Assembly (NCBI RefSeq): GCF_027625475.1
Contig: NZ_CP115174.1
Location: forward strand, 806,001 to 870,000
Reading direction: 5' to 3'
DNA length: 64,000 nucleotides
Source of the DNA: Sphingomonas abietis
GTDB taxonomy: Bacteria; Pseudomonadota; Alphaproteobacteria; Sphingomonadales; Sphingomonadaceae
Shown piece by piece: positions 42,881 through 51,584 of this stretch. The notes below the pieces were generated by a model. It saw nothing but the letters and a program-made list of their open reading frames with translations. It was not told the origin of the DNA and searched no databases. Position numbers and translations under genes: made by a program. Positions within the stretch are counted from its first letter, which is position 1; every line of letters starts with the position of its first letter.

Positions 42881-43627
42881 TCATGCGGAAATGCTCCGGG
42901 TAGAAAGGGGGCCGGCGAGGCCGGTGGCGACGACGTAGCTCGCCACGCTCCCCATGGCCTCGAAACGGCGCATGACCGCGCGCAGGTCGCGCGGGCCGAG
43001 CGGGCGGTGGCCGGGGCGGGGCACGCCGGCGCCGATCCCTTTCACCGCGCGGAGAAAGTCGCGGGCATCGCGATGGGCCATCGGGATCGTCTCCATCGCG
43101 ATCGTGAGCCCCGGCGCGGCCAGCGCCTCGGCAGAAGGGTAGTCGCGCGTTCCCGCCGGCCGATCGCCATGGGCATCGCGCCATTCGCGGAAGCTGCCCT
43201 CGGCCAGCGTGGTGAAGGCGAGGACGCCGTGCGGGGCGAGCAGCCCGCGCAGCCGGTCGATCGCTGCCGGCAGATCGGCGAACCACTGGAAGGCGAGGCT
43301 GGAGCAGATCAGGTCGAACGGCCCTGAGACGTCGGGGCGTTCGCCGTCCATCACTGCGAAGTCGATCGTCTCGCGCCCGGCGAAGCGCTGCCGGGCGCGG
43401 TCGAGCATGGCGGGGGAGAGGTCGGTCATCAGCCAGCGGGCATCGGGCAACCGATCGGCCAGCGCCACGCCGAGCAGGCCGGTGCCGCACCCGATTTCGA
43501 GGATGCGGGGCTGCGGCGGTAGCGGCAGGGCGGCGATGCGATCGGCGAGGCGATCGACCACCAGCCGCTGCACGGCGGCGTGCGCGTCATAGTCGGCCGC
43601 CCGGCCGAAGGAGGCGGCGACGCTCAC
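42881..43627 (-). CDS. bioC: Malonyl-ACP O-methyltransferase
   Basis: A 248-residue SAM methyltransferase that starts pimelate synthesis by methylating malonyl-ACP. It has the motif [23 protein letters not shown], and [11 protein letters not shown] characteristic of BioC. The GTG start overlaps the stop of the esterase gene (GTGA). The identification rests on both the sequence and its place in the operon. Confidence 0.92.
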   Translation of the reverse strand: MSVAASFGRAADYDAHAAVQRLVVDRLADRIAALPLPPQPRILEIGCGTGLLGVALADRLPDARWLMTDLSPAMLDRARQRFAGRETIDFAVMDGERPDVSGPFDLICSSLAFQWFADLPAAIDRLRGLLAPHGVLAFTTLAEGSFREWRDAHGDRPAGTRDYPSAEALAAPGLTIAMETIPMAHRDARDFLRAVKGIGAGVPRPGHRPLGPRDLRAVMRRFEAMGSVASYVVATGLAGPLSTRSISA

Positions 43628-44223
43628 GCCACGAACGCCCGGATGCGATCGGCGCACCAGGTGGGATGGGTCAGCGGCAGCAGATGGCCGCCGTCCGCCA
43701 CTGTGTCGCGCGGCGCGCCGGCGAACACCGTCTCGCGCATCGCGGCGGGCAGCAGCGGATCCATCCCGCCATGCAGGACCAGCGTGCGGGGCCTCGATGC
43801 TGCGCGGCGATCGGCCTCGGCGAGGATCTGGAGATCGGTGGCGAGCCTTGCAGCATCGATGCTTTGCGGCGCAGCATCGGCGCCGATGCGGAGGCGGAAA
43901 TCGGCCAGCACCGCGGCAGGATGCTCGGCGAAGCGGCGGCGCATCCGTTCCACCACGCGGGGCGGCACCGCGTCGTCTCCGGCGAAGCGATCAAAGCCGT
44001 TGATCGCGATATGACCGATCGCAGCGGGCAGGTCCGCCATCATCAGCGCGCCGAGCGAATGGCCGACGGCGACGAACGGACCATCCGGCGGCCGATCCGC
44101 CGGCGCACCGAAATAGCCGCGATCCACCGCCCATGTCTCATAGTCCGGCAGCGCCGCGCGCACGCCGTCCCACAGTGCAGCATCGAGGCCCCAGCCGTGC
44201 AGCATGACCAGCCTCGGCGTCAT
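43624..44223 (-). CDS. Compact alpha/beta hydrolase, probable pimeloyl-ACP methyl ester esterase (BioH-like)
   Basis: A 199-residue hydrolase, short for an alpha/beta hydrolase, with oxyanion block LHGWGLDAALWD, nucleophile elbow GHSLG (Ser56) and catalytic His in DGGHLLPLTHP. The acid is probably in HGGMDPLLP. Located between bioF and bioC, its expected job is to remove the methyl ester from pimeloyl-ACP so that BioF can act. It overlaps both neighbours by 4 bases. It lacks most of the cap domain of E. coli BioH, so it may be a distinct esterase type. Confidence 0.85.
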   Translation of the reverse strand: MTPRLVMLHGWGLDAALWDGVRAALPDYETWAVDRGYFGAPADRPPDGPFVAVGHSLGALMMADLPAAIGHIAINGFDRFAGDDAVPPRVVERMRRRFAEHPAAVLADFRLRIGADAAPQSIDAARLATDLQILAEADRRAASRPRTLVLHGGMDPLLPAAMRETVFAGAPRDTVADGGHLLPLTHPTWCADRIRAFVA

Positions 44224-45377
44224 CGCATCATCCGCGCGATGATCGCATCGGCGAGGCGGTCTATATCCGCGCGCGCATGGGTCGCGCGCAGTGCGAGGCG
44301 CAGGCGGCTGGTGCCGGGCGGCACCGTCGGCGGGCGGATCGCGGCGGCGAGCAGTCCGTCGCCGGCCAGCGCCGCAGCCAGCGCCAGCGCATCCTCCGCC
44401 GCGCCGACGATGGCGGGTACGATCTGGGTCGAGCTGTCCGCGGTGTCGATCCCGGCATCCGCCAGCCGGCCGCGCAGATGCGCGCCATGATCGGCGAGCC
44501 GTGCGCGCTCCGCATCCATGCCGGGCACCAGATCGAGCGCGGCGTCGATCGCGCCGAGCATCGCCGGCGGCGGCGCGGTCGAGAAGATGAAGCCCCCGCA
44601 GGCATTGACCAGATAGTCGATCAGCCGCCGCGATCCGGCGACATAGGCGCCGAAGCCGCCCATCGCCTTGCTGAAGGTGCCCATCACCAGGTTGGCGCCC
44701 GGATGCGCCGCCGACAGGCCGCGCCCCTGCGGCCCGAGCACGCCGGTGGCATGGGCCTCGTCCACATAGAGGAAGGCATCGTGCGCGCGGGCGAGCGCGA
44801 CCAGCGCCGCGATGTCCGCCCGATCGCCGTCCATGCTGAACACGCTTTCGGTGGCGATCAACTTCGGGGCGTCCCCCGTGGCGCCGTCGAGCAGTTCGGC
44901 CAGATGGTCGAGGTCGTTGTGGCGGAAGCGGAGCTGGCGATGGCCGGCGGCACCGGCGTGGAGGCTGGCATGGATCAGCCGATCGGTGAACAGATGGATG
45001 CCCGGTGCGGCCTTGAGCAGGGCGGCGAGCACCGCGGCGTTGCAATGCCAGCCCGAGGGGAACAGCAAGGCCGCCTCGGTGCCCTTGAAGGCCGCGATCT
45101 TCGCCTCGACGGCGAGGTGGGCGGCGTGCGTGCCCGTCACCAGCCGCGATGCGCCCGCACCGGCGCCATGCTGTGCCGCCCATGCGCCGGCCCGCTCGAT
45201 CAGCAGCGGGTGCTGGGCGAGGCCGAGATAGTCGTTGCTGGAGAAATCGATCAACGTCGCGCCGTCGCGTTGCAGGCGGCCACGCGGTGCCAGCGCCGCC
45301 GCGGCGAGGTGTCGGCGCTCATGCCGTGCGTCGATCCGCTCCAGCGCGGCGGCGAGGAAGATGTCGAGGGCTGCCAT
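44220..45377 (-). CDS. bioF: 8-amino-7-oxononanoate synthase
   Basis: A 385-residue PLP enzyme joining pimeloyl-ACP and alanine to make KAPA. It shows FSSNDYLGLAQHP, GAGASRLVTGTHAAHLAVEAKIA, VDEAHATGVLGPQGRG and the PLP lysine in GTFSKAMGGFGAYVAG. First gene of the bio operon; the promoter lies in the AT-rich gap shared with the lactonase gene. Confidence 0.95.
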   Translation of the reverse strand: MAALDIFLAAALERIDARHERRHLAAAALAPRGRLQRDGATLIDFSSNDYLGLAQHPLLIERAGAWAAQHGAGAGASRLVTGTHAAHLAVEAKIAAFKGTEAALLFPSGWHCNAAVLAALLKAAPGIHLFTDRLIHASLHAGAAGHRQLRFRHNDLDHLAELLDGATGDAPKLIATESVFSMDGDRADIAALVALARAHDAFLYVDEAHATGVLGPQGRGLSAAHPGANLVMGTFSKAMGGFGAYVAGSRRLIDYLVNACGGFIFSTAPPPAMLGAIDAALDLVPGMDAERARLADHGAHLRGRLADAGIDTADSSTQIVPAIVGAAEDALALAAALAGDGLLAAAIRPPTVPPGTSRLRLALRATHARADIDRLADAIIARMMR

Positions 45378-45560
45378 CGTCGCGGGCGCCTCTAGCGCGA
45401 AGCGGGGTGGCGCGTCACCCTCCGTGCATCCATGGATGTCGCGCATGGCCATCGGGGATAGGCCCGGCTTGGTGCTTGCGCCGTCGATTTATATGATTAT
45501 TCCACGCGCAAACCCAACTCTCAAGCCCGCCTTCCCCAGCCCGATCGAGGAGAGATCGAC
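45378..45560. promoter_or_regulatory. Divergent promoter region between bioF and the lactonase gene
   Basis: The centre (about 45486-45505, TTTATATGATTATTCC) is unusually AT-rich for this genome and is a likely promoter or operator. It does not match the BioR or BirA consensus well enough to name a regulator. Confidence 0.35.
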
Positions 45561-46412
45561 ATGCAGTGCATCTGGCCGCTCGCCGCAACGCTGGGCGAAG
45601 GCCCCATGTGGGATGCACGCCGGGGCGTGCTGTGGTTCGTGGATATCAAGCAGGGCCGCGTCCATCGCCTAGATCCGGCGACCGGCGATCGTGGCACGAT
45701 CGAGGTGGGCGGCATGCCCTGCTTTGTGTTGCCGGCGGACGATGGCGGCTATGTGCTGGGCAACGGCCATGACCTGTTCCGTTTCGACGGCGAGAAAGTG
45801 ACCGGCCGGATCGGTGGTGTCGCCATGCCCGCTGCCAACCGCTTCAACGATGCCACCGTCGATCCCAAGGGGCGCATCTGGTTCGGATCGATGGACAATG
45901 ACGAGAATGCGGAAAGCGGCGCGCTCCATGTCCATGATGCCGGCGCGATCCATGTCGCCGGCGGCGAATGCTGCATTACCAACGGGCCGGCGGTGAGCGG
46001 CGACGGGCGCTGGCTCTATCATGTCGATACGATCGGCGGAGTGATCTGGCGCTTCGACATTGCCGAGGCGCCGCTGCTTCGCGACGGCACCGTCTTCGCC
46101 CGGATCGACCCCAAGGACGGCAATCCGGACGGCATCATCATCGATGCCGAGGATCATGTCTGGGCGGGCCTGTGGGGCGGCTGGTCGGTGCGTCGCTATG
46201 CGCCGGACGGGGCGTTGGTACAGACCGTCGAGTTTCCGGTCGCCAACGTCACCAAGCTGGCATTCGGCGGGCCGGATCTGAAGACTGTCTATGCCACCAC
46301 CGCGCGCCAGGGGCTCGATGACGCGCAGCTGGCGGCGCAGCCGCTGGCCGGCGGCCTGTTCAGCTTCCGCGTCGATGTGCCCGGCGTGGTGCTGCCCGAG
46401 GCGCGGCTGTGA
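45561..46412 (+). CDS. SMP-30/gluconolactonase family sugar lactonase
   Basis: A 283-residue six-bladed propeller with LGEGPMWDARRGVLWFVDI, NRFNDATVDPKGRIWFGSM, the metal-site CITNGPAVSGDGRWLYHVDT and NPDGIIIDAEDHVWAGLWGG. It opens a sugar lactone; the downstream genes indicate galactono-lactone. GGAGAG precedes the ATG. It overlaps the next gene by 4 bases. Confidence 0.9.
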   Translation: MQCIWPLAATLGEGPMWDARRGVLWFVDIKQGRVHRLDPATGDRGTIEVGGMPCFVLPADDGGYVLGNGHDLFRFDGEKVTGRIGGVAMPAANRFNDATVDPKGRIWFGSMDNDENAESGALHVHDAGAIHVAGGECCITNGPAVSGDGRWLYHVDTIGGVIWRFDIAEAPLLRDGTVFARIDPKDGNPDGIIIDAEDHVWAGLWGGWSVRRYAPDGALVQTVEFPVANVTKLAFGGPDLKTVYATTARQGLDDAQLAAQPLAGGLFSFRVDVPGVVLPEARL

Positions 46413-47326
46413 CGATCCTCGGCGACTGGGGGACGACTCGGCTGCGGCTGTTCCGGCTGGAAGGCGGCGCGGTGGTCGATCGTCTCGTCGGCCCCGGCAT
46501 CGGCCAGATCACCAGCTCGCCGGCCGCCACCTTCGCCGCGACGATCGCGCCGTGGCAGGCGGCGGCGCGGGGCGGGGGCGTGCTGCTCTGCGGCATGGCG
46601 GGGTCGCGCAACGGCGTGGTCGAGGCGCCTTATGCCTCATGCCCGGCCGATCCGGCGGCATGGGCCGGCGCAACCCAAAGCGTGGAGATCGACGGCATCC
46701 GCGTCACCATCGCGCCGGGCCTCAGCGGCGCCAACTTCGCCGGCCGCGCCGATGTGATGCGCGGCGAGGAGACCCAGATCTTCGGCGCCGTCGCGCTCGA
46801 TCCGGCGCTGGCGCAAGGGCGGCACCTGCTGGTGCTGCCGGGCACCCACAGCAAATGGGTCGAGCTGATCGACGGCCGCGTCGCCCGCTTCCACACCTTC
46901 ATGACCGGCGAGATGTTCGCCCTGCTGCGCGATCATTCGACGCTCGGCCGTGCCGGCGCCGATGTCGCCGGGCGCGACGAGGGCTTTGTCGACGGTCTCG
47001 CGAGGGCCGGCACCGGCCTGCTGGCCAGCCTGTTCGAGGCGCGCGCCGCCCAGCTGATCGAGGGGCGCAGCCATGGCTGGGCGATGGGGCTGATGTCCGG
47101 CCTGCTGATCGGCGGCGAATTCGCCGAGGCGCTGGCGCTGGCCGGCGATGCGCCGGACAAGATCACGCTGATCGGCGACCCGGCGCTGTCGGATATCTAT
47201 GCGCAGGCGGCCGCCGCCCATGGCCTCGCCACGGTGCGGCTGGATGGCGATGCCTGCGTGATCGCGGGGTTGCGGCGGCTGGCCGCCCACCTCACATCGA
47301 CAGAAGCAGGATCGGGAGAAGCATGA
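46409..47326 (+). CDS. dgoK: 2-dehydro-3-deoxygalactonokinase
   Basis: A 305-residue kinase that phosphorylates 2-keto-3-deoxygalactonate. It opens with ILGDWGTTRLRLFR and has GMAGSRNGVVEAPY, VLPGTHSKWVELIDGRVARFHTFMTGEMFALLRDHSTLG, features of the DgoK family. GTG start overlapping the lactonase stop. Confidence 0.94.
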   Translation: MTILGDWGTTRLRLFRLEGGAVVDRLVGPGIGQITSSPAATFAATIAPWQAAARGGGVLLCGMAGSRNGVVEAPYASCPADPAAWAGATQSVEIDGIRVTIAPGLSGANFAGRADVMRGEETQIFGAVALDPALAQGRHLLVLPGTHSKWVELIDGRVARFHTFMTGEMFALLRDHSTLGRAGADVAGRDEGFVDGLARAGTGLLASLFEARAAQLIEGRSHGWAMGLMSGLLIGGEFAEALALAGDAPDKITLIGDPALSDIYAQAAAAHGLATVRLDGDACVIAGLRRLAAHLTSTEAGSGEA

Positions 47327-47967
47327 TGCGCGTGGACGATATCCTGGCCGAAGGCGCCCCGCCGATCGTCGCGATCCTGCGCGGCGTGAAGCCCGATGAG
47401 GTGGTCGCGATCGGCGAGGCGCTGATCGAGGCGGGCATCCGGCTGATCGAGGTGCCGCTGAACTCGCCCGATCCGATCGAGGGCATCCGCCGGCTGGTGG
47501 AAGCCTGTGGCGATCGCGCCTTGTGCGGCGCCGGCACCGTGCTCGACGTCGACGCGATCGAGGCCGTCGCCGGCGTCGGCGGGCGGCTGATCGTCACGCC
47601 CAACACCGATATCGCGGTGATCGCGCGCGCCGTGGCGCTCGGGCTGGAGCCGATGCCCGGCTTCGCGACGCCGAGCGAGGCGTTCGCGGCGGTGAAGGCG
47701 GGGGCGACGCGGCTCAAGCTGTTCCCGGCGACGGGGTTTGGCACCGGCTATCTCAAGGCGATCCGCGAAGTGCTGCCGGCCGGCACGAAGACATGGGCGG
47801 TCGGCGGCACCGGTGCCGCCAATTTCGCCGAATGGGTGGCGGCGGGCGCCGAGGGCATCGGCGTCGGCGGCGCGGTCTACAAGCCGGGCGACAGCGCCGC
47901 GACGGTGGCTGAGAAGGCGCGGGCGCTGGTCGAGGCGTGGCGGGTTGCCGAAACACGTTCAGCATGA
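47323..47967 (+). CDS. dgoA: 2-dehydro-3-deoxy-6-phosphogalactonate aldolase
   Basis: A 214-residue class I aldolase of the KDPG/KDPGal group that splits the phosphorylated acid to pyruvate and glyceraldehyde-3-phosphate. The Schiff-base Lys lies in ATRLKLFPA, and LRGVKPDEVVAIGEALIEAG, EVPLNSPDP, CGAGTVLD and VTPNTD are typical. The last codons and the stop are read from a family B repeat arm, so the C-terminal AETRSA is probably repeat-derived. The dehydratase (dgoD) that should make its substrate is not in this window. Confidence 0.92.
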   Translation: MMRVDDILAEGAPPIVAILRGVKPDEVVAIGEALIEAGIRLIEVPLNSPDPIEGIRRLVEACGDRALCGAGTVLDVDAIEAVAGVGGRLIVTPNTDIAVIARAVALGLEPMPGFATPSEAFAAVKAGATRLKLFPATGFGTGYLKAIREVLPAGTKTWAVGGTGAANFAEWVAAGAEGIGVGGAVYKPGDSAATVAEKARALVEAWRVAETRSA

Positions 47968-47970
47968 CGG
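47947..47970. repeat. Single family B repeat arm over the dgoA stop
   Basis: GCCGAAACACGTTCAGCATG then ACGG matches the right arm of the element at 21861-21888 in 22 of 24 bases. It supplies the dgoA stop codon. Confidence 0.65.
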
Positions 47971-48643
47971 CTCAAGGCGACACGATCCTCTTACATTCCT
48001 CCCATGCTCGTGCGTAGGCAGGAGCCCAGGTGAAGAGCTGCAACATTTGCGGCTCTGGGCTCCTGCTTTCGCAGGAGCACGGGACGGCCGAATGGTGGTC
48101 CATCGACTTTCGGATAAGTGCGGCGTCGAATTCGACGCACTCCCGTGCTCCTGCCATGTGATCTGGACGACCGGCCGAGCCCGGTGCGCCGCCGTCGGCG
48201 GCTTGCGGCCTTCTCTCCGGAGCCGCCGCCATCCCCTTGATGTCTCAGGAAGGCGTGCCGGAGGCGTGCGGGGGGCGGCTTGCCGCGCCTTCGCACAGGT
48301 GCTAGCACGGTCGATGGGTGCCGTCGAGCGGCCTATCCTGGACAGGATGATCGCGCGTGCCGCCCCGAGGCCGGCGCCGCTTTGGGCGGCCGGTGACTTA
48401 GGTTGACGTCGCTCATGTCGCATTTCCTTTCCCGCTCCGATCGCTCGACAGGCGATGCGGCTGCGTGGAACGAGCGCCCGGCCCCGAGAGCCCGGCATGC
48501 GATGGCGACGGCTGCACCATATTCTGTTTTTTTTCATGCGGTCCCCAGGCGCCAGGCGCTGGCAGGATCGCTTTTCCACATGGCAATATCGGCGCATCCG
48601 CACCCGCCCAAGGACGGCGGCCGGCGCGCCCGGAGAATGATTG
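47971..48643. other. Long non-coding region between dgoA and rne
   Basis: About 670 bases without a convincing gene. It holds the family A repeat doublet and a further half copy (CGTGCTCCTGC at 48144-48154). The rest is the rne leader and promoter region; the T-run at about 48528-48535 is the only unusual tract. A long leader is common for autoregulated RNase E genes, so regulation within it is plausible. Confidence 0.5.
48004..48080. repeat. Inverted repeat doublet, family A (second copy)
   Basis: A diverged left hairpin (GCTCGTGCGTAGGCAGGAGC, 48006-48025, then CCAGG) faces an intact right hairpin GGGCTCCTGC-TTTC-GCAGGAGCAC (48057-48080). The right hairpin is identical to that at 33975-33998. 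Confidence 0.82.
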
Positions 48644-51406
48644 ATGACAACGCGCATGCTGATCGACGCGCGCCACCCGGAAGAGACGCGGGTCGCAGTC
48701 GCACAAGGTAATCGGATCGAAGAGTTCGATTTCGAATCCGCCGAACGCAAGCAGCTCAAGGGCAATATCTACCTCGCGAAGGTGACGCGCGTGGAGCCTT
48801 CGCTCCAGGCCGCCTTCATCGAGTTCGGCGGCAATCGCCACGGCTTCCTGGCCTTCTCGGAAATCCACCCGGATTACTACCAGATTCCCAAGGAGGATCG
48901 CGACGCGCTGCTGCGCGAGGAGCAGGAAGACGCCGAGGCGCTCGCCGCCGAGGACGATGATCATTTCGACGACGACGATCATGAGGATGGCGATTACGAA
49001 GCCTCCGCGCATGACATCGACGAAGCCTCGATCGAGCGCCTCGACACCGATGGCGGCCCCGAGCATTTCGATGCGGCGGAAGATCATGCGCATGACGACG
49101 GCGAAGAGGGCGATGCGCCCAAGGCCGCCAAGTCGGCCGGCCGCGGCGGCGATGGCGATCATGTCGAGGCGCTGCGCAAGCGTCGCCAGAATCTGCGCCG
49201 CCGCTACAAGATCCAGGACGTCATCCGCCGCCGCCAGGTGCTGCTGGTGCAGGTCGTCAAGGAGGAGCGCGGCAACAAGGGGGCGGCGCTGACCACCTAT
49301 TTGTCGCTCGCCGGTCGCTATTGCGTGCTGATGCCCAACACCTCGCATGGCGGCGGCATCTCGCGCAAGATCAGCAACGTCGCCGATCGCAAGCGGCTGA
49401 AGTCGATCATGGCGGAGATGAAGCTGCCGCGCACGATGGGCTGCATCGTGCGGACCGCCGGCCTCAGCCGCACCAAGGTCGAGATCAAGCGCGACTTCGA
49501 TTATCTCGCCCGGCTGTGGGACGGGATTCGCGACAACACGCTGCAATCCGATGCGCCGGCGCTGATCTACGAGGATTCGAACCTCATCAAGCGCGCCATC
49601 CGCGACATCTATTCGCGCGAGATCGACGAGGTGATCGTCGAGGGCGAGGCGGGCTACCGCACCAGCCGCGAATATATGAAGCTGCTGATGCCGAGCCACG
49701 CCAAGAAGGTGCGGCCCTATGTCGATCCGGTGCCGCTGTTCCAGCGCTTCGGGGTCGAGGATCAGCTCACCGCGATGTACCAGCCGGTCGTCCAGCTGAA
49801 GTCGGGCGGCTATCTGGTGATCAACCCGACCGAGGCCTTGGTCTCGATCGACATCAACTCGGGCCGTTCCACCCGCGAGCATAATATCGAGCAGACCGCG
49901 ACCGCGACCAATCTGGAAGCGGCGCACGAGATCGCCCGCCAGCTGCGCCTGCGCGACATGGCCGGCCTCGTCGTCATCGACTTCATCGACATGGAGAACA
50001 ACTCCAACGTCCGTAAGGTCGAGAAGGCGATGAAGGAGGCGCTGAAGAATGATCGCGCCCGCATCCAGGTCGGCCGAATCTCGTCCTTCGGCCTGATGGA
50101 GATGAGCCGCCAGCGCCTGCGCACCGGCGTGCTCGAAGCCTCCACCCGCGTCTGCCCGCATTGCGAAGGCACCGGCTTCGTCCGCACCGCCTCGTCGGCC
50201 GGCCTGTCGGCGCTGCGCCTGCTCGAGGAAGCCGCCGCGCGCGGCAAGGGCACCTATCTCACGCTGCGTGCCAGCCGCGAGGCGACCATCTACGTGCTCA
50301 ACCGCAAGCGCGCCGAGATCAGCGAGATCGAGGATCGCTACGGCGTCCAGATCGAGGTGATGCCCGATCATCATGACGAGGGCGCGCGGATGACCGTGGA
50401 CATCTCCGGCCCGCCGCCGACGCAGATGCCCAAGCTCGCGCCGATGCCCGAGCCCGATCCCGACGACGACCTCATCGACGAGATCGAGGACGAGGAGGAC
50501 GAGGAGATCGCCGCCGAGGAGGAGCAGGAGGATCGCGAAGAGCGTTCCGAGCGCGCCCCCCGCGAAGAGCGTGGCGAGGGTGAAGGCCGCGGCCGTCGTC
50601 GTCGTCGCCGCCGCCGTGGCGGTCGCCGCGAGGATGGCCAGCCCGAGGGCGAGGCCGGTGAAGCGACCGAGGGCGAAGCCGCCGAGGAAGAGGGCGCCGA
50701 GCCGGTCGGGGCCGCCGACACGTCCGAGCCGGGCGAACAGGACGAGCATGACGAGGGCGGCCGTGAGAACGGCGCCGAGAGCGAGGGCACCCGTCGCCGT
50801 CGCCGTCGCGGTCGTCGCGGTGGTCGTCGTCGTGAGAGTGGCGAGGCGCTGGTCGTCGATGCCGGCGATGTCGGCCCGAGCACGACCGATGTCGCGGATG
50901 TCGCCGAAGCCGTGTCCGAGCAGCCGGCCGTGGCCGAGCCGGTCGAAGCCGCGCCCGAAGCGATCGAACCGGTCGCCAAGCCCAAGACCCGCCGTCGCCC
51001 GCGCGCCCGCGCGTCCGATGCGGCGGTCGAGGCGGCACCGGTGACGGAAGCCGTGGTGGCGGAAGCGCCCGTGGCAGAGCCTGCCGCCGAGGAGCCGGTG
51101 GCGCCGAAGCCGAAGGCGCGCCGCTCGCGCAAGAAGGTCGAGGCGGCGCCCGTCGCCGAGGCCGCGGAGCCCGTGGTCGCCGTCGAGGAGGCCGCACCGG
51201 CCGCCGAGGATGCGCCGAAGCCGAAGGCGCGCCGCACCCGCAAGAAGGCGACCCCGGCTGTCGAGGCCGAGGCCGAGGCGCCGGTGACGGCCCCGATCGA
51301 CGCCGCAGCCGAGCCGGCCGCGGAGCCGGCCGGCGAGGAAGAGACCGGCGAAGAGTCGGACGGTTCGCCCCGTCGCGGCTGGTGGCAGCGCACCTTCGGC
51401 GCCTGA
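48644..51406 (+). CDS. rne: Ribonuclease E/G family endoribonuclease
   Basis: A 920-residue RNase E, the main mRNA-decay and RNA-processing endonuclease. Start at MTTRMLIDARHPEETRVAV. The S1 domain (GNIYLAKVTRVEPSLQAAFIEFG) is interrupted at about residues 88-160 by a very acidic Asp/Glu/His insertion, as in several alphaproteobacteria. The catalytic core has DINSGRSTREHNIEQTATATNLEAA and IDFIDM with the metal-binding aspartates; the zinc-link is CPHCEGTG. The C-terminal third is disordered, with Arg-rich RNA-binding blocks ([12 protein letters not shown]), repeated PKPKARR(S/T)RKK boxes and Glu/Ala/Pro runs, and ends in RRGWWQRTFGA, a probable partner- or membrane-docking motif. Confidence 0.95.
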   Translation: MTTRMLIDARHPEETRVAVAQGNRIEEFDFESAERKQLKGNIYLAKVTRVEPSLQAAFIEFGGNRHGFLAFSEIHPDYYQIPKEDRDALLREEQEDAEALAAEDDDHFDDDDHEDGDYEASAHDIDEASIERLDTDGGPEHFDAAEDHAHDDGEEGDAPKAAKSAGRGGDGDHVEALRKRRQNLRRRYKIQDVIRRRQVLLVQVVKEERGNKGAALTTYLSLAGRYCVLMPNTSHGGGISRKISNVADRKRLKSIMAEMKLPRTMGCIVRTAGLSRTKVEIKRDFDYLARLWDGIRDNTLQSDAPALIYEDSNLIKRAIRDIYSREIDEVIVEGEAGYRTSREYMKLLMPSHAKKVRPYVDPVPLFQRFGVEDQLTAMYQPVVQLKSGGYLVINPTEALVSIDINSGRSTREHNIEQTATATNLEAAHEIARQLRLRDMAGLVVIDFIDMENNSNVRKVEKAMKEALKNDRARIQVGRISSFGLMEMSRQRLRTGVLEASTRVCPHCEGTGFVRTASSAGLSALRLLEEAAARGKGTYLTLRASREATIYVLNRKRAEISEIEDRYGVQIEVMPDHHDEGARMTVDISGPPPTQMPKLAPMPEPDPDDDLIDEIEDEEDEEIAAEEEQEDREERSERAPREERGEGEGRGRRRRRRRRGGRREDGQPEGEAGEATEGEAAEEEGAEPVGAADTSEPGEQDEHDEGGRENGAESEGTRRRRRRGRRGGRRRESGEALVVDAGDVGPSTTDVADVAEAVSEQPAVAEPVEAAPEAIEPVAKPKTRRRPRARASDAAVEAAPVTEAVVAEAPVAEPAAEEPVAPKPKARRSRKKVEAAPVAEAAEPVVAVEEAAPAAEDAPKPKARRTRKKATPAVEAEAEAPVTAPIDAAAEPAAEPAGEEETGEESDGSPRRGWWQRTFGA

Positions 51407-51428
51407 GCCTCCGGATGTGACGGTTCGT

Positions 51429-51500
51429 GCCGCTTCCTCGGTATCTGCCCGCCGGGCTCGCCTTCATGGCGGGTTCAGCGGGCAGCGCCGAGGGAGCGGC
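51429..51500. terminator. Extended imperfect hairpin downstream of rne
   Basis: GCCGCTTCCTCGG...CTGCCCGC (51429-51452) pairs with GCGGGCAG...CCGAGGGAGCGGC (51478-51500) with small bulges. No T-tract. It may shape the rne transcript end or be another intergenic repeat. Confidence 0.45.
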
Positions 51501-51584
51501 ATGGCCCTCTGTTACCGGACCTGACCCTTGCCCGATCGCATCCCCATGGGAACCGCCCGTCATAGCCGGGGCGGCCAGCGCGGC

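Noticed and set aside
45480..45505. BioR box upstream of bioF
   Set aside because: The AT-rich segment does not match TTATMKATAA on both arms, so no regulator was assigned.
47959..48765. Minus-strand frame of 268 codons upstream of rne
   Set aside because: It runs through the family A repeat and into the rne coding region in antisense, with no family resemblance.
48413..50749. Minus-strand frame of 778 codons across rne
   Set aside because: Antisense to RNase E and formed of hydrophobic and His-rich low-complexity sequence; a shadow.
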